DNA of 64,000 bases from Virgibacillus subterraneus (GTDB lineage: Bacteria; Bacillota; Bacilli; Bacillales; Amphibacillaceae). Location: the NCBI RefSeq assembly GCF_900110695.1, contig NZ_FOEH01000002.1, positions 496,001 through 560,000 of the forward strand, in the 5' to 3' direction. Made by a program: the position numbers and the translations under genes. Below are positions 1-8,280 of the stretch, one piece after another (the first letter of the stretch is position 1; each line of letters begins with the position of its first letter). The notes under the pieces are model-generated. The model had not been told where the DNA came from. It worked only from the letters and a program-made list of their open reading frames with translations, and did not search any database.

Positions 1-311
1 TTCATGGTTCAAAAGATTCATTTACTACTGTAACCTCCGATATAAGTGGTGGTGGTCTATCCATCATTGTACCTAATGGTAAAACAATCGTAGAAAAAGA
101 AGAGGCTAGCGTCTGGATAGTTCTCCAGATGCACTCAGGTGAATTTCAATATGTAACAGCATTAACAGAAGTTATCCGGGTTAAAGAATCAGAAAGCACA
201 GCAAGTATAGCATCTCTGAAATTTATTTCGGTTACAAAACCAGTTCGACAAAATATTGTTCGATATTGTTTTGAGAAACAAAGGGAAGCTAGAAAAAAAG
301 AATTATTATAA
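1..311 (+). CDS. ypfA: PilZ-domain c-di-GMP receptor (YcgR/YpfA-like), 3' part
   Basis: The reading frame is open from base 3 to a TAA at 309-311, so the gene starts upstream of the window. The visible C-terminal ~100 residues contain DISGGGLS near the start, the D/NxSxxG signature of PilZ domains, followed by alternating hydrophobic strands and a basic C-terminal tail (RYCFEKQREARKKELL). PilZ proteins bind cyclic di-GMP; in Bacillus subtilis the equivalent gene ypfA (also dgrA) lies just upstream of cmk and acts as a flagellar brake at the stator. The upstream RxxxR arginine motif and the YcgR-N domain would be outside the window, so they cannot be checked. An internal ATG at 129 would cut the PilZ core and is not the start. 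Confidence 0.8.
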   Translation, partial: HGSKDSFTTVTSDISGGGLSIIVPNGKTIVEKEEASVWIVLQMHSGEFQYVTALTEVIRVKESESTASIASLKFISVTKPVRQNIVRYCFEKQREARKKELL

Positions 312-468
312 AATACACTTTTGAAATTGAACTTTTCCTCTAACCTCATTGTTATTTTAATAAGGTGGCAATTTTTACATAGTTTAAGTTTAATTATTTT
401 GTATTATATTAAAAGCAATAGACCGCGTTTTTATAGATATGTTATTATTTTATATAAGGGTTTTATTT

Positions 469-495
469 AAACTTGGCTTTTGTGCCAAGTTTTTC
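469..495 (+). terminator. Rho-independent terminator after the PilZ gene
   Basis: AAACTTGGC and GCCAAGTTT form a 9-bp stem around a 6-base loop and run into a T tract. It lies between the PilZ gene and cmk, so cmk should have its own promoter in the ~60 bases that follow. Confidence 0.75.
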
Positions 496-553
496 CTGTA
501 ATGAATAGAATTCTAGTGACTTGAATGGATAATGAGAGGAATGAACAATAATA

Positions 554-1228
554 ATGGAAGAAATCTCAATCGCAATTGATGGCCCAGCTGCAGCTGGAAA
601 AAGTACAGTAGCTAAAATTGTCGCAAAACGGCTTACATATGTTTATATCGATACAGGAGCAATGTACAGGGGTTTAACTTTAAAAGCTCTTAATAAGCAA
701 ATTTCCCTTGAAGATGAACAACAGCTTGCAGCATTATTGACAGATACAGATATAGAGCTTGTCCAGGGTGAAAATGGACAGCACGTTATGATAGATAAGG
801 AAGACGTAACACGCAGTATACGTTCTGATGAAGTAACAAATAATGTATCATTTGTAGCTAAACATCCCAGCATTCGAAAAGAAATGGTGAAAAGACAACA
901 AATACTTGCAGAACAAAGCGGAGTCGTCATGGATGGAAGGGATATTGGTACACATGTGTTGCCAGAAGCAGAGATAAAGATATTCCTGATTGCAACCGTT
1001 GAAGAAAGAGCTAAACGAAGATATGAAGAAAATATACAAAAAGGGTTTCCTGCTGATTTAGAGAAATTAAAAGAGGAAATTGAACAAAGGGACCTGATTG
1101 ATTCTAAACGAGAGGCAGCTCCACTAACTAAAGCAAATGATGCAATAGAGATTGACACTACCGCCTTAACAATTGATGAAGTGGCTGAATTAATACTAAA
1201 TGAAGCAGCTAGAGTAATCACTAAGTAG
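554..1228 (+). CDS. cmk: Cytidylate kinase
   Basis: Phosphorylates CMP and dCMP to the diphosphates with ATP in the cytoplasm. The 224-residue product has the usual length. The P-loop GPAAAGKST is at residues 10-18, followed by the IDTGAMYRG segment (near 30-40) that lines the nucleotide site, DGRDIGT around residue 130, and a basic lid region (RAKRRYEE). A purine-rich AGAGGA site at 535-540 precedes the ATG. It is followed after 12 bases by plsC, and the next gene is an S1-domain protein, the same order as cmk-ypfD in Bacillus subtilis and cmk-rpsA in many bacteria. Confidence 0.97.
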   Translation: MEEISIAIDGPAAAGKSTVAKIVAKRLTYVYIDTGAMYRGLTLKALNKQISLEDEQQLAALLTDTDIELVQGENGQHVMIDKEDVTRSIRSDEVTNNVSFVAKHPSIRKEMVKRQQILAEQSGVVMDGRDIGTHVLPEAEIKIFLIATVEERAKRRYEENIQKGFPADLEKLKEEIEQRDLIDSKREAAPLTKANDAIEIDTTALTIDEVAELILNEAARVITK

Positions 1229-1240
1229 AGGGGATTTAAC

Positions 1241-1825
1241 ATGAGTCTTTATAAATTTGCAAGAACAGTTGTAGCGATAATTTTTTTTCCGTTGTTTCGT
1301 ATTCAAATAATCGGAAAGAAGAATGTACCAAAAGAAGGACCAGTAATTATATGTTCAAATCATATCTCAAATCTTGACCCACCAGTTGTTGGGATTACTT
1401 CTCCTCGTGATATATTCTTTATGGCGAAAGGTGAACTGTTTGAAAAGCCATTTTTGGGGAAACTATTATTAGCAATTCGTGCATTTCCCGTTAAGAGGGG
1501 ATTGAAAGACCGAAACGCATTACGTAAAGGATTGCAAATATTGGAGAATGGCGAAACATTAGGCCTATTTCCAGAAGGTACACGGAGTAAAAGCGGTGAA
1601 CTTGGTAAACCATTAGCAGGTGCTGGGTTCTTCGCGTTAAGATCAAATGCTGCTATTGTACCCTGTGCAATAATTGGGCAATATAAGCCAGGAAAAAAAC
1701 TTACTGTTATTTATGGGGAACCGATGGATATGGAAGCATACAGAGCAGCCAAGTCTTCTGCAAAAGATGCGGCCGAAGCGATCATGTCTGAGATTAAGAT
1801 TTTAAAAGAAAAACATAAATCCTAG
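1241..1825 (+). CDS. plsC: 1-acyl-sn-glycerol-3-phosphate acyltransferase
   Basis: Adds the second acyl chain to lysophosphatidic acid to give phosphatidic acid at the inner face of the membrane. The 194-residue protein begins with a hydrophobic amphipathic segment and carries the four PlsC blocks: NHISNLD (HX4D, His41-Asp46), the KGELF block, FPEGTRS at residues 110-116, and a VPCAIIG block near the C-terminus. A GAGGGG ribosome site lies 8 bases before the ATG. It is only 12 bases after cmk and probably co-transcribed. Substrate specificity within the family is inferred; glycerolipid AGPAT is the usual role for this short form. Confidence 0.93.
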   Translation: MSLYKFARTVVAIIFFPLFRIQIIGKKNVPKEGPVIICSNHISNLDPPVVGITSPRDIFFMAKGELFEKPFLGKLLLAIRAFPVKRGLKDRNALRKGLQILENGETLGLFPEGTRSKSGELGKPLAGAGFFALRSNAAIVPCAIIGQYKPGKKLTVIYGEPMDMEAYRAAKSSAKDAAEAIMSEIKILKEKHKS

Positions 1826-1919
1826 TCTGCATTACTTGACAAATAATTATAAATATTAGAAGTTATAAAAAAGAGAGTTTAATGTATTGTTGTTTTGTAC
1901 TTTAAGGAGGGCTAATTGT

Positions 1920-3050
1920 ATGAGTGAATCTAGTAATGAAATTACGCAGTTTGAGGTAGGAGATATTCTATCAGGAACAGTTGTAAAAGTTGAAGATAAA
2001 CAAGTTCTTGTTGATATTGGATATAAGTCTGAGGGAATTGTCCCAATCAGTGAACTATCAAATCTTCACATCGAACAAGCGAGTGATCTTGTAAAAGAAA
2101 ACGATATACTTACGTTGCAAGTGAAGAAAATGGAAGATGATGAAATTATCCTATCTAAAAAGGCAGTAGATGCTGAGAAGTCATGGGATTCCTTAGAAAA
2201 GAGCTATGAAAATAATGAAGTTTTTGAAACAGAAATCAAAGAAGTGGTAAAAGGTGGTCTTGTAGTAGACGTTGGACTGCGAGGATTTATACCTGCATCC
2301 TTAGTTGAAACTTACTTTGTAGAAGATTTTGCAGATTATAAAGATAAGAAATTAACAGTTAAGATTGTTGATTTGGATAAAGAACAAAATCGAGTGATAT
2401 TATCCCATAAAGATGTTGTTCAAGATGAAACAAAGCAGCAGAAGCAAAAAGTTCTTCAATCGCTGGAACAAGGTCAAGTATTAGAAGGTGTTGTCCAACG
2501 TTTAACTAGCTTTGGCGTTTTTGTAGATTTGGGTGGTATTGATGGACTTGTTCATATTTCACAGTTAGCGCACGAGCATGTCGAGAAAGCTTCGGATGTT
2601 GTGTCTGAAGGTGATAAAATCACAGTCGAAATTTTATCTGTTGATCGAGATAATGAACGTATATCTCTGTCACGTAAGAAAACACTCCCTGGACCTTGGT
2701 CAAATATTCAGGACCGAGTATCAAAAGGAGATGTTCTTGAAGGGACTGTCAAACGTCTTGTAAACTTTGGCGCATTTGTAGAGGTTTTATCAGGAGTAGA
2801 AGGACTTGTTCATATTTCTCAAATTGCTAACCGCCATGTCGGAACACCTCAAGAAGTACTTGAAGTTGGTCAACAGGTAAAAGTCAAAGTACTTGATGTT
2901 AGTGAAAAAGAAGAACGGATGTCGCTAAGCATTAAAGAACTTGAGCAAGAACAGGAAGCAGCAGAATTTAAACAATATGAAAAAGATGAGGACCAATCAG
3001 GTTTTCAGCTAGGTGATTTCATTGGTGATAAATTAAATAAATACAAATAA
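1920..3050 (+). CDS. ypfD: S1 RNA-binding domain protein (short ribosomal protein S1 homologue)
   Basis: A 376-residue protein built of four S1 (OB-fold) repeats at about residues 8-77, 92-165, 186-255 and 271-342; repeats 3 and 4 keep the classic SFGVFVDLGG..DGLVHISQL and NFGAFVEVLSGVEGLVHISQ pattern. Enterobacterial S1 has six repeats; Firmicutes carry this four-repeat form (YpfD), which is not essential in Bacillus subtilis, and a role in mRNA binding or translation is inferred. I place the start at ATG 1920 because AAGGAGG at 1904-1910 sits 9 bases upstream; the in-frame TTG at 1887 would add 11 residues with no ribosome site. The C-terminus is acidic and rich in Glu/Gln. Confidence 0.93.
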   Translation: MSESSNEITQFEVGDILSGTVVKVEDKQVLVDIGYKSEGIVPISELSNLHIEQASDLVKENDILTLQVKKMEDDEIILSKKAVDAEKSWDSLEKSYENNEVFETEIKEVVKGGLVVDVGLRGFIPASLVETYFVEDFADYKDKKLTVKIVDLDKEQNRVILSHKDVVQDETKQQKQKVLQSLEQGQVLEGVVQRLTSFGVFVDLGGIDGLVHISQLAHEHVEKASDVVSEGDKITVEILSVDRDNERISLSRKKTLPGPWSNIQDRVSKGDVLEGTVKRLVNFGAFVEVLSGVEGLVHISQIANRHVGTPQEVLEVGQQVKVKVLDVSEKEERMSLSIKELEQEQEAAEFKQYEKDEDQSGFQLGDFIGDKLNKYK

Positions 3051-3060
3051 TATTTTTGAG

Positions 3061-3095
3061 CAGCTCTTCCGACAGCAGGGAGAGCTGTTGTTTTT
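3061..3095 (+). terminator. Terminator after ypfD
   Basis: A 10-bp arm CAGCTCTTCC pairs with GGGAGAGCTG (one G-T pair), loop GACAGCA, followed by TTGTTTTTG. Confidence 0.8.
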
Positions 3096-3529
3096 GAAAA
3101 GCTCTTTTGGTAAATTTTTTTGCTTTGTAAGCCTCGCATTTTCGCAGTTTAATATAAACTGCGAAGTAACATTGAAAAATACTCAACCGGGGCTCATAAC
3201 TTCGATATGAGTGACCGTTTCTCACTATTTAAACAGAGTTCGGGTTCTCATAACCCTGATGAGTGAGCCCATGGTTAGTAAGACTGCGAAAGTGCTAGCT
3301 TGAGCAGATGTTGCATTGGTACCTGAGTGGTGCAAAAGAAAATTTTCACTGTGTCGCAGTTTATATCAACTACATGTTAAGATTCATTGCTTGGAAAAAG
3401 CAACAATCTTCTAAAAAAGCCTTTAGCAAAGATTATTGTATATATACAATAATTGATTTATTATCACACAGCCTTTGTTTAAAAGTAAAAAATAATTGCC
3501 ATAATACTAAATATAGTAGGTGGTTATTC
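3096..3529. other. Non-coding stretch holding a family A repeat
   Basis: About 430 bases between the ypfD terminator and yphA. Half is the family A repeat described separately; the rest is AT-rich with no convincing reading frame. An upstream extension of the yphA frame to 3308 runs through the repeat and has no ribosome site, so it was discarded. The yphA promoter probably lies in 3370-3515, but no clear -35/-10 pair stood out. Confidence 0.6.
3151..3366. repeat. Family A MITE-like repeat, copy 1
   Basis: Left end AATATAAACTGCGA at 3151-3164; right end GTGTCGCAGTTTATAT at 3351-3366, giving imperfect terminal inverted repeats about 14-16 bases long. The interior shares the word TTGAGCAGATGT and its surroundings with copy 3 at 28190. 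The left end abuts a second inverted copy of the same terminus, so 3141-3165 reads as a palindrome (TTCGCAGTTT-AATAT-AAACTGCGAA). No coding capacity. It resembles a non-autonomous transposon relic. Confidence 0.75.
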
Positions 3530-4135
3530 ATGGGTAGTGGACTTATTTTTTACTGGTTTTGTTGGGTTATATGGGTTGTGATTACGTTCTTCATGAAAAA
3601 AGATAGACGAAGAACGTTTTTGGCATGCTGGATTCTTTTATTAATCTTATTTTCAAACTTGCACTTCACAATATATTATTATCAAATTTCTGTAAGTTTC
3701 CTGGTTTTTCTTGGGGGAACTCTACTTCTACATTTAAAGCTCCCACGATTAATATTTCATTCATTTATTTCTTTCATTGTAAGTATTGGATATATTGGCA
3801 TCGTGATTTGTATAAATATTACCCCGTTAAGGCTCTTTTTCCCTCAGCTTATAACTATTTCTGTTTTCCTTGTGATTTTAGTTATGCTATTGACTAATGG
3901 TCTTTTAAACAGACTTGGAACTGGTTTGTTTGGTATTGCATGCGGAGAAATAGTATATAGTATGATTATGGCTAATTATGCCATACAAAAAACAATAGGG
4001 GATATGGAGTTTTTTGATTGCGTGCTAATCGTTATAGCTCTTTTACTCTGTAATAGCTTACTACTAACATTGAATCGAAAAATTTATATATTAATGTCAA
4101 TAACTAGACATTCGATAAGACAGCGAGCTTGCTAA
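3530..4135 (+). CDS. yphA: YphA-like integral membrane protein
   Basis: A 201-residue, strongly hydrophobic protein with about six predicted membrane spans and short basic loops (KKDRRR, NRLG, LNRK). No catalytic motif is visible. Its position between the S1-domain gene and der matches yphA in Bacillus subtilis, and size and hydrophobicity pattern agree, so orthology is inferred mainly from context. Start at ATG 3530 is chosen because AGGTGG at 3518-3523 precedes it; the frame extends to 3308, but that part is a transposon-like repeat. Function unknown. Confidence 0.65.
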   Translation: MGSGLIFYWFCWVIWVVITFFMKKDRRRTFLACWILLLILFSNLHFTIYYYQISVSFLVFLGGTLLLHLKLPRLIFHSFISFIVSIGYIGIVICINITPLRLFFPQLITISVFLVILVMLLTNGLLNRLGTGLFGIACGEIVYSMIMANYAIQKTIGDMEFFDCVLIVIALLLCNSLLLTLNRKIYILMSITRHSIRQRAC

Positions 4136-4232
4136 TGATTGTGAATATAACTTTCTTTTGCTAGAATTAGTAAAAGTTAATGCAATCATAAAAATAAAAA
4201 TTAGAGATATTTAAAGAAAGGATGTTCCTTTC

Positions 4233-5543
4233 ATGAGGAAATCTGTTGTAGCAATTGTAGGTCGACCGAATGTAGGTAAATCGACTATTTTCAATAGACT
4301 GGTAGGAGAACGAATATCTATTGTGGAGGATATACCTGGTGTGACCCGAGACCGAATATATGCTCAAGCTGAATGGTTAACATCAACATTTAATCTGATC
4401 GATACAGGAGGCATTGAAATTGGTGATGAACCATTACTAGTACAAATGCGTCAACAAGCTGAAGTCGCTATCGATGAAGCGGATGTAATTGTATTTTTAT
4501 TAAACGGTCGCGAAGGAATTACAGCCGCTGATGAGGAAGTTGCCAAACTTCTATTTAAATCAAATAAACCTGTTGTTGTTGCTGTTAATAAAATGGACAA
4601 TCCTGAAATGCGTGAAGAAATATACGAATATTATTCATTAGGTTTTGGTGAGCCGTATCCTATATCAGGGTCGCACGGACTTGGTTTAGGGGATTTATTG
4701 GATGCTGTTGTTGGGTATTTCCCTGAAATAAGTGATGTAGAAACAAAAGAAGATACAATTTATTTTAGTCTAATTGGGAGACCTAATGTAGGTAAGTCTT
4801 CATTAGTTAATTCTATGCTTAATGAGGAAAGGGTTATTGTCAGTGAGATAGAAGGGACTACAAGAGAAGCTACTGATACATACCTAAAAAGAGATGACCA
4901 GGATTATGTAATAATTGATACGGCTGGAATGCGTAAACGTGGAAAGGTGTACGAGACTACAGAAAAGTACAGTGTTTTACGTGCATTAAAAGCGATAGAG
5001 CGTTCTGATGTGGTTTTGGTTTTAATTGATGCCGAAACAGGAATAAGGGAACAGGATAAGAAAATAGCTGGTTATGCACATGAAGCAGGAAGAGCTGTTA
5101 TACTTGTTGTAAATAAATGGGATACAGTTGAAACGAATGAAAAAACGATGAAAGAATTCGAAACCAAAGTACGTTCGCATTTTCTATTCTTGGACTATGC
5201 TCCTATCGTATTCCTTTCTGCAAAAACAAAGAAACGCTTGCATACGTTAATTCCAGCAATAAAAGTTGCCAGTGAAAATCATGCGAAGCGTATACAAACA
5301 AATGTATTGAACGACGTAATTATGGACGCGATAGCAATGAATCCGACCCCGACAGTAAAAGGGAAACGCTTAAAGGTCTTATATGCAACTCAAGTAGCTG
5401 TTAAACCGCCAAGCTTTGTTGTCTTTGTTAATAATCCTGAGCTAATGCACTTTTCATATGAGAGATTTTTGGAAAATAAAATTAGAGATGCTTTTGGTTT
5501 TGTTGGAACTCCAATAAAAATATTCGCACGAAGTCGACAATAA
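4233..5543 (+). CDS. der: Ribosome biogenesis GTPase Der (EngA)
   Basis: Essential GTPase for 50S subunit maturation, cytoplasmic. The 436-residue protein has the diagnostic tandem of two G domains and a C-terminal KH-like domain. First G domain: GRPNVGKST at residues 10-18, DTGG, NKMD. Second: GRPNVGKSS near 182, [14 protein letters not shown]. The KH-like part ends with the typical [14 protein letters not shown]-like tail. The ATG follows an AAAGAAAGGA site. gpsA starts 13 bases after the stop, as in Bacillus subtilis (der-gpsA), suggesting one transcript. Confidence 0.97.
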   Translation: MRKSVVAIVGRPNVGKSTIFNRLVGERISIVEDIPGVTRDRIYAQAEWLTSTFNLIDTGGIEIGDEPLLVQMRQQAEVAIDEADVIVFLLNGREGITAADEEVAKLLFKSNKPVVVAVNKMDNPEMREEIYEYYSLGFGEPYPISGSHGLGLGDLLDAVVGYFPEISDVETKEDTIYFSLIGRPNVGKSSLVNSMLNEERVIVSEIEGTTREATDTYLKRDDQDYVIIDTAGMRKRGKVYETTEKYSVLRALKAIERSDVVLVLIDAETGIREQDKKIAGYAHEAGRAVILVVNKWDTVETNEKTMKEFETKVRSHFLFLDYAPIVFLSAKTKKRLHTLIPAIKVASENHAKRIQTNVLNDVIMDAIAMNPTPTVKGKRLKVLYATQVAVKPPSFVVFVNNPELMHFSYERFLENKIRDAFGFVGTPIKIFARSRQ

Positions 5544-5556
5544 GGAGGAATTGCAA

Positions 5557-6594
5557 TTGAGTAAAGTAGCTGTATTAGGTGCTGGAAGCTGGGGGACAGC
5601 ATTAAGCATTGTATTAGCTGATAATGGACATGATGTTCGTTTATGGACACATCGAAAAGAACAAGCTGATGTAATTAACACAAAACATAAGAATGAAAAT
5701 TACTTGGATATAATGATTCCAGAACAACTGATTGCATTTCATGATTTGGAAGAAGCAGTTGATGATGTTTCAGCTATTGTTATAGTGGTCCCTACGAAGG
5801 CCATTCGTGATGTTTGTAAGCAATTAGACACGATATTAAAACACAAAGTTACTATTATTCATGCTTCCAAAGGTATTGAACCAGAATCACTAAAAAGAGT
5901 ATCACAGATGATTGGCGAAGAAATGAATGAATACACACAAGAAGATGTTGTTGTATTATCTGGACCTAGTCATGCAGAAGAGGTAGGAAAACGACAGCCA
6001 ACTACCGTAACGGTATCGTCAAAGGATATTAAAAATGCTGAATTAGCACAGGATTTGTTCTTTAATGAATCATTTCGAGTATATACAAGTCCAGACATAG
6101 TGGGGATAGAACTTGGTGGTGCGTTAAAAAACATAATTGCGCTTGGAGCTGGAATCTCGGATGGATTGGGTTATGGGGATAATGCGAAAGCAGCTCTTAT
6201 TACAAGGGGGCTGGCAGAAATCACGCGATTGGGTACCTCACTTGGAGCCAATCCACTAACATTTCTCGGGTTACCTGGTGTAGGTGATCTTATTGTTACA
6301 TGTACAAGTGTTCATAGCAGAAACTGGCGCGCCGGAAATCTGTTAGGAAAAGGCCAGAAATTGGAAGAAGTATTAGATCAGATGGGGATGGTTGTTGAAG
6401 GTGTAAGAACTACTAAGGCTGCCAATCAGTTTGCCTTAAAACAACAAATAGAAATGCCAATTACTAATGGAATATATAAGATCTTATTTGATGATATGAA
6501 TCCAAGAGATGTGGTTGAACAGTTAATGAATCGAACAAAAAAAGAAGAAATGGACGACCTTGCAACATTGCTCCGTACAAACTATTCAAAATAA
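5557..6594 (+). CDS. gpsA: NAD(P)H-dependent glycerol-3-phosphate dehydrogenase
   Basis: Reduces dihydroxyacetone phosphate to sn-glycerol 3-phosphate for phospholipid and teichoic acid synthesis. The Rossmann motif GAGSWG is at residues 8-13, followed by the KGIEP and SGPSHAEEV segments; the catalytic lysine is in GGALKNIIALGAG. Length 345 residues is normal. TTG 5557 is preferred as the start since AAGGAGG at 5542-5548 then has an 8-base spacer; TTG 5551 leaves only 2. Closely linked to der upstream; together with plsC, two steps of glycerolipid synthesis are encoded nearby. Confidence 0.96.
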   Translation: MSKVAVLGAGSWGTALSIVLADNGHDVRLWTHRKEQADVINTKHKNENYLDIMIPEQLIAFHDLEEAVDDVSAIVIVVPTKAIRDVCKQLDTILKHKVTIIHASKGIEPESLKRVSQMIGEEMNEYTQEDVVVLSGPSHAEEVGKRQPTTVTVSSKDIKNAELAQDLFFNESFRVYTSPDIVGIELGGALKNIIALGAGISDGLGYGDNAKAALITRGLAEITRLGTSLGANPLTFLGLPGVGDLIVTCTSVHSRNWRAGNLLGKGQKLEEVLDQMGMVVEGVRTTKAANQFALKQQIEMPITNGIYKILFDDMNPRDVVEQLMNRTKKEEMDDLATLLRTNYSK

Positions 6595-6613
6595 CACGTA
6601 ATCTTTCTCCTTG

Positions 6614-6622
6614 CATACAATA
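6614..6622 (+). promoter_or_regulatory. Possible sporulation (sigma-K/E) -10 element before spoVIF
   Basis: CATACAATA fits the sigma-K -10 (CATAnnnTA) and the sigma-E -10 (CATACAnT). An AC dinucleotide upstream could serve as the short sigma-K -35. spoVIF is a late mother-cell gene in Bacillus subtilis, which supports the reading; the site is short and unproven. Confidence 0.4.
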
Positions 6623-6653
6623 TGGTGAACTAACTATGCAAGGAGGCGAGCAT

Positions 6654-6914
6654 GTGAGTAATTTTCAAGACAATCTTTTTGATAAAATTCAACAAAAGTC
6701 AGACGTAAATCCTGATGAAATTTATAAAGTTGCAGACTCTGTAAAGCATGCAGATTTTTCTGATGAAAAAACTGTAAGAGAACTAGTTAGGCGATTGTCC
6801 AGAATTGCCAATAAACCAATTTCTAAAGCCAAGGAAGATAAGATTGTTAAGTCTATAACAAGTAGTAACATGCCAGTGGATATGCAATCTTTAAATAAAA
6901 TGTTTAAAAAATAG
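6654..6914 (+). CDS. spoVIF: Stage VI sporulation protein F homologue
   Basis: An 86-residue protein with the layout expected for SpoVIF (87 residues in Bacillus subtilis): a short N-terminal segment, the central KVADSVKHADFSDEKTVRELVRRLSRIANKPISKAKEDKIV block, and a C-terminal NMPVDMQSLNKMFKK tail. SpoVIF is needed for proper spore coat assembly and acts with GerE; the match is from memory of the sequence. GTG 6654 is selected because AAGGAGG at 6640-6646 is 7 bases upstream; the in-frame ATG at 6636 lies before the ribosome site. A sigma-E/K-like -10 is seen upstream. Confidence 0.8.
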   Translation: MSNFQDNLFDKIQQKSDVNPDEIYKVADSVKHADFSDEKTVRELVRRLSRIANKPISKAKEDKIVKSITSSNMPVDMQSLNKMFKK

Positions 6915-7015
6915 TCATATCTGGGCAAGTGAGGATACATTAGTGCGTATGCTCGCATAAAATGAATCGCACAAGCATTCATCGATAGAGTTGCTGTGGG
7001 TATTATTTAGTCAAA

Positions 7016-7052
7016 CCGGGATGGAGATAGGCCCCCTTCATCTCGGATTTTT
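7016..7052 (+). terminator. Terminator after spoVIF
   Basis: CCGGGATG pairs with CATCTCGG (one G-T pair) around a C-rich loop and is followed by ATTTTT. The 100 bases between the spoVIF stop and this hairpin hold no gene I can support. Confidence 0.65.
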
Positions 7053-7086
7053 AATGTGTACATAATGCTCTAATAAATGCCATTAT

Positions 7087-7094
7087 GTTATAAT
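7087..7094 (+). promoter_or_regulatory. Extended -10 promoter for yphE-yphF
   Basis: TGTTATAAT: a perfect TATAAT (7089-7094) with an upstream TGn extension. No good -35 hexamer at the correct spacing, which is usual for extended -10 promoters. It lies 34 bases before the yphE ATG. Confidence 0.55.
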
Positions 7095-7127
7095 ACGTTT
7101 TGCATATTAAGAATAGGAGTGAAAGCA

Positions 7128-7325
7128 ATGTCAGTATCAATGCTTAAAATGTATATATCATTCGGAGGCATGGCGCTATTACTTTTAGCTATCGGGCTTA
7201 TTATACTCAGCAGATATAAATTAAAGGGCTTTTTAGCTGGAATTGTGTCTGTTTTAGCATATCTTTCTCTGATGATCGGTGGAATAATTATTTTATATAT
7301 CGTTTTTAGTGGTCCAACAGGATAG
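7128..7325 (+). CDS. yphE: DUF2768 small membrane protein (YphE)
   Basis: A 65-residue protein made of two hydrophobic spans separated by a short basic turn (SRYKLKG). The size, two-span shape and place between gpsA and spoIVA match YphE of Bacillus subtilis, a DUF2768 protein of unknown function. ATG 7128 has TAGGAGTGA upstream; the in-frame ATG at 7077 precedes the promoter-like -10 and is unlikely. The lipoprotein gene yphF starts 10 bases after its stop, so the two form an operon. Confidence 0.8.
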   Translation: MSVSMLKMYISFGGMALLLLAIGLIILSRYKLKGFLAGIVSVLAYLSLMIGGIIILYIVFSGPTG

Positions 7326-7335
7326 GAGGCTTATC

Positions 7336-8064
7336 ATGAAAAATACATATATTGGGGCTATGAGTGCATTTCTTATCATATTCTTTCTAACAGGATGTCT
7401 GTATCCAAATAATGAATTATCAAAAAACCAAGTGCCAAATCAGGCCCAACTCGAACAAATACAATCAGCAGTTGATACGTATCATAATGAAACCAATGGA
7501 TTGGTTCCGATTAGAACAAAATCAAATGATACACCAATTTTTCAAAAATATTTAATCGATTTTAATAAGCTAAAAGAAAAAAACAACATATCGGAAATAC
7601 CTGCGAATGCATATCAAAATGGAGGTATTTATCAATATGTGTTAATAACTCCTGAGGAGAACCCACGTGTGAAGCTAATTGATTTACAGATAACTGAAGC
7701 AATTAGAGAAGTAAGTGTAAAACTGGAAATTTACCGAACCGAACACATTTATCCGCCATATGGAAAAGAAATTGCAGATGGTGTTTTCAAAGTGGACTAT
7801 AAAAAACTAAATTTACAGGCTTACCCTTATGTTAAAAGTCCATACTCAAAAGAAAATCTGCCTATCGTAATGGATAATCAGGGAAAACTTTATGTGGATT
7901 ATCGTATAGATTTAATGAATGCATTAAAAGAATATAAGCACAATTATGAAACAGGAGAAGATATTCGGTATTTGTTGGCTGACAATAGCCCCTTTGTACC
8001 TGCTTACTCTTTACCATATACAATTCGAGAAGGTGAGCCTGTTTTTAATAATACAAATAAATAA
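7336..8064 (+). CDS. yphF: YphF-like lipoprotein
   Basis: A 242-residue protein with a lipoprotein signal: basic start, hydrophobic core and lipobox LTGC with the acylated cysteine at residue 21. It should be anchored to the outer face of the cell membrane. The mature part is hydrophilic with no motif I recognise as catalytic. Its position between yphE and spoIVA matches yphF of Bacillus subtilis. Start at ATG 7336 after TAGGAGG at 7323-7329. Neighbouring spoVIF and spoIVA hint at sporulation, but nothing in the sequence proves it. Confidence 0.78.
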   Translation: MKNTYIGAMSAFLIIFFLTGCLYPNNELSKNQVPNQAQLEQIQSAVDTYHNETNGLVPIRTKSNDTPIFQKYLIDFNKLKEKNNISEIPANAYQNGGIYQYVLITPEENPRVKLIDLQITEAIREVSVKLEIYRTEHIYPPYGKEIADGVFKVDYKKLNLQAYPYVKSPYSKENLPIVMDNQGKLYVDYRIDLMNALKEYKHNYETGEDIRYLLADNSPFVPAYSLPYTIREGEPVFNNTNK

Positions 8065-8079
8065 ACTATCATAATAAAT

Positions 8080-8116
8080 CCCTTGTTACATATATTGTGT
8101 TGCAAGGGGTTTTTTG
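8080..8116 (+). terminator. Terminator after yphF
   Basis: CCCTTG...CAAGGG stem with partly paired inner bases, followed by GTTTTTTG. Confidence 0.65.
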
Positions 8117-8188
8117 CGTTTGAAGTATAAACCTCTTCCATGACTTAAGAATTTGATAACTAAAATAATCTTTTAAACATAATTAAGT

Positions 8189-8218
8189 CATATTTTGATA
8201 GGACAACATCATAGAATT
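8189..8218 (+). promoter_or_regulatory. Sigma-E-type promoter of spoIVA
   Basis: TCATATTT (-35-like, 8188-8195) and CATAGAATT (-10-like, 8210-8218) are separated by 14 bases, close to the mother-cell sigma-E consensus (ATATT, 14-15, CATACAnT). spoIVA is a classic sigma-E gene, so context agrees. Confidence 0.6.
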
Positions 8219-8280
8219 GTAATGTCAATTATTCGTAGTTTGTTTATTATTAATGGATAAGGAGATCGGGAGGGGATCGT

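Noticed and set aside
643-1242. 199-codon open frame on the minus strand over cmk
   Set aside because: Fully antisense to cmk, Ser-rich shadow translation with no family features or ribosome site.
1837-1875. TTGACA at 1837 as a promoter for the S1-domain gene
   Set aside because: No -10 hexamer at 16-18 bases; nearest TATAAA is about 22 bases away.
3308-3529. N-terminal extension of the yphA frame
   Set aside because: Runs through a transposon-like repeat, lacks a ribosome site; ATG 3530 has one.
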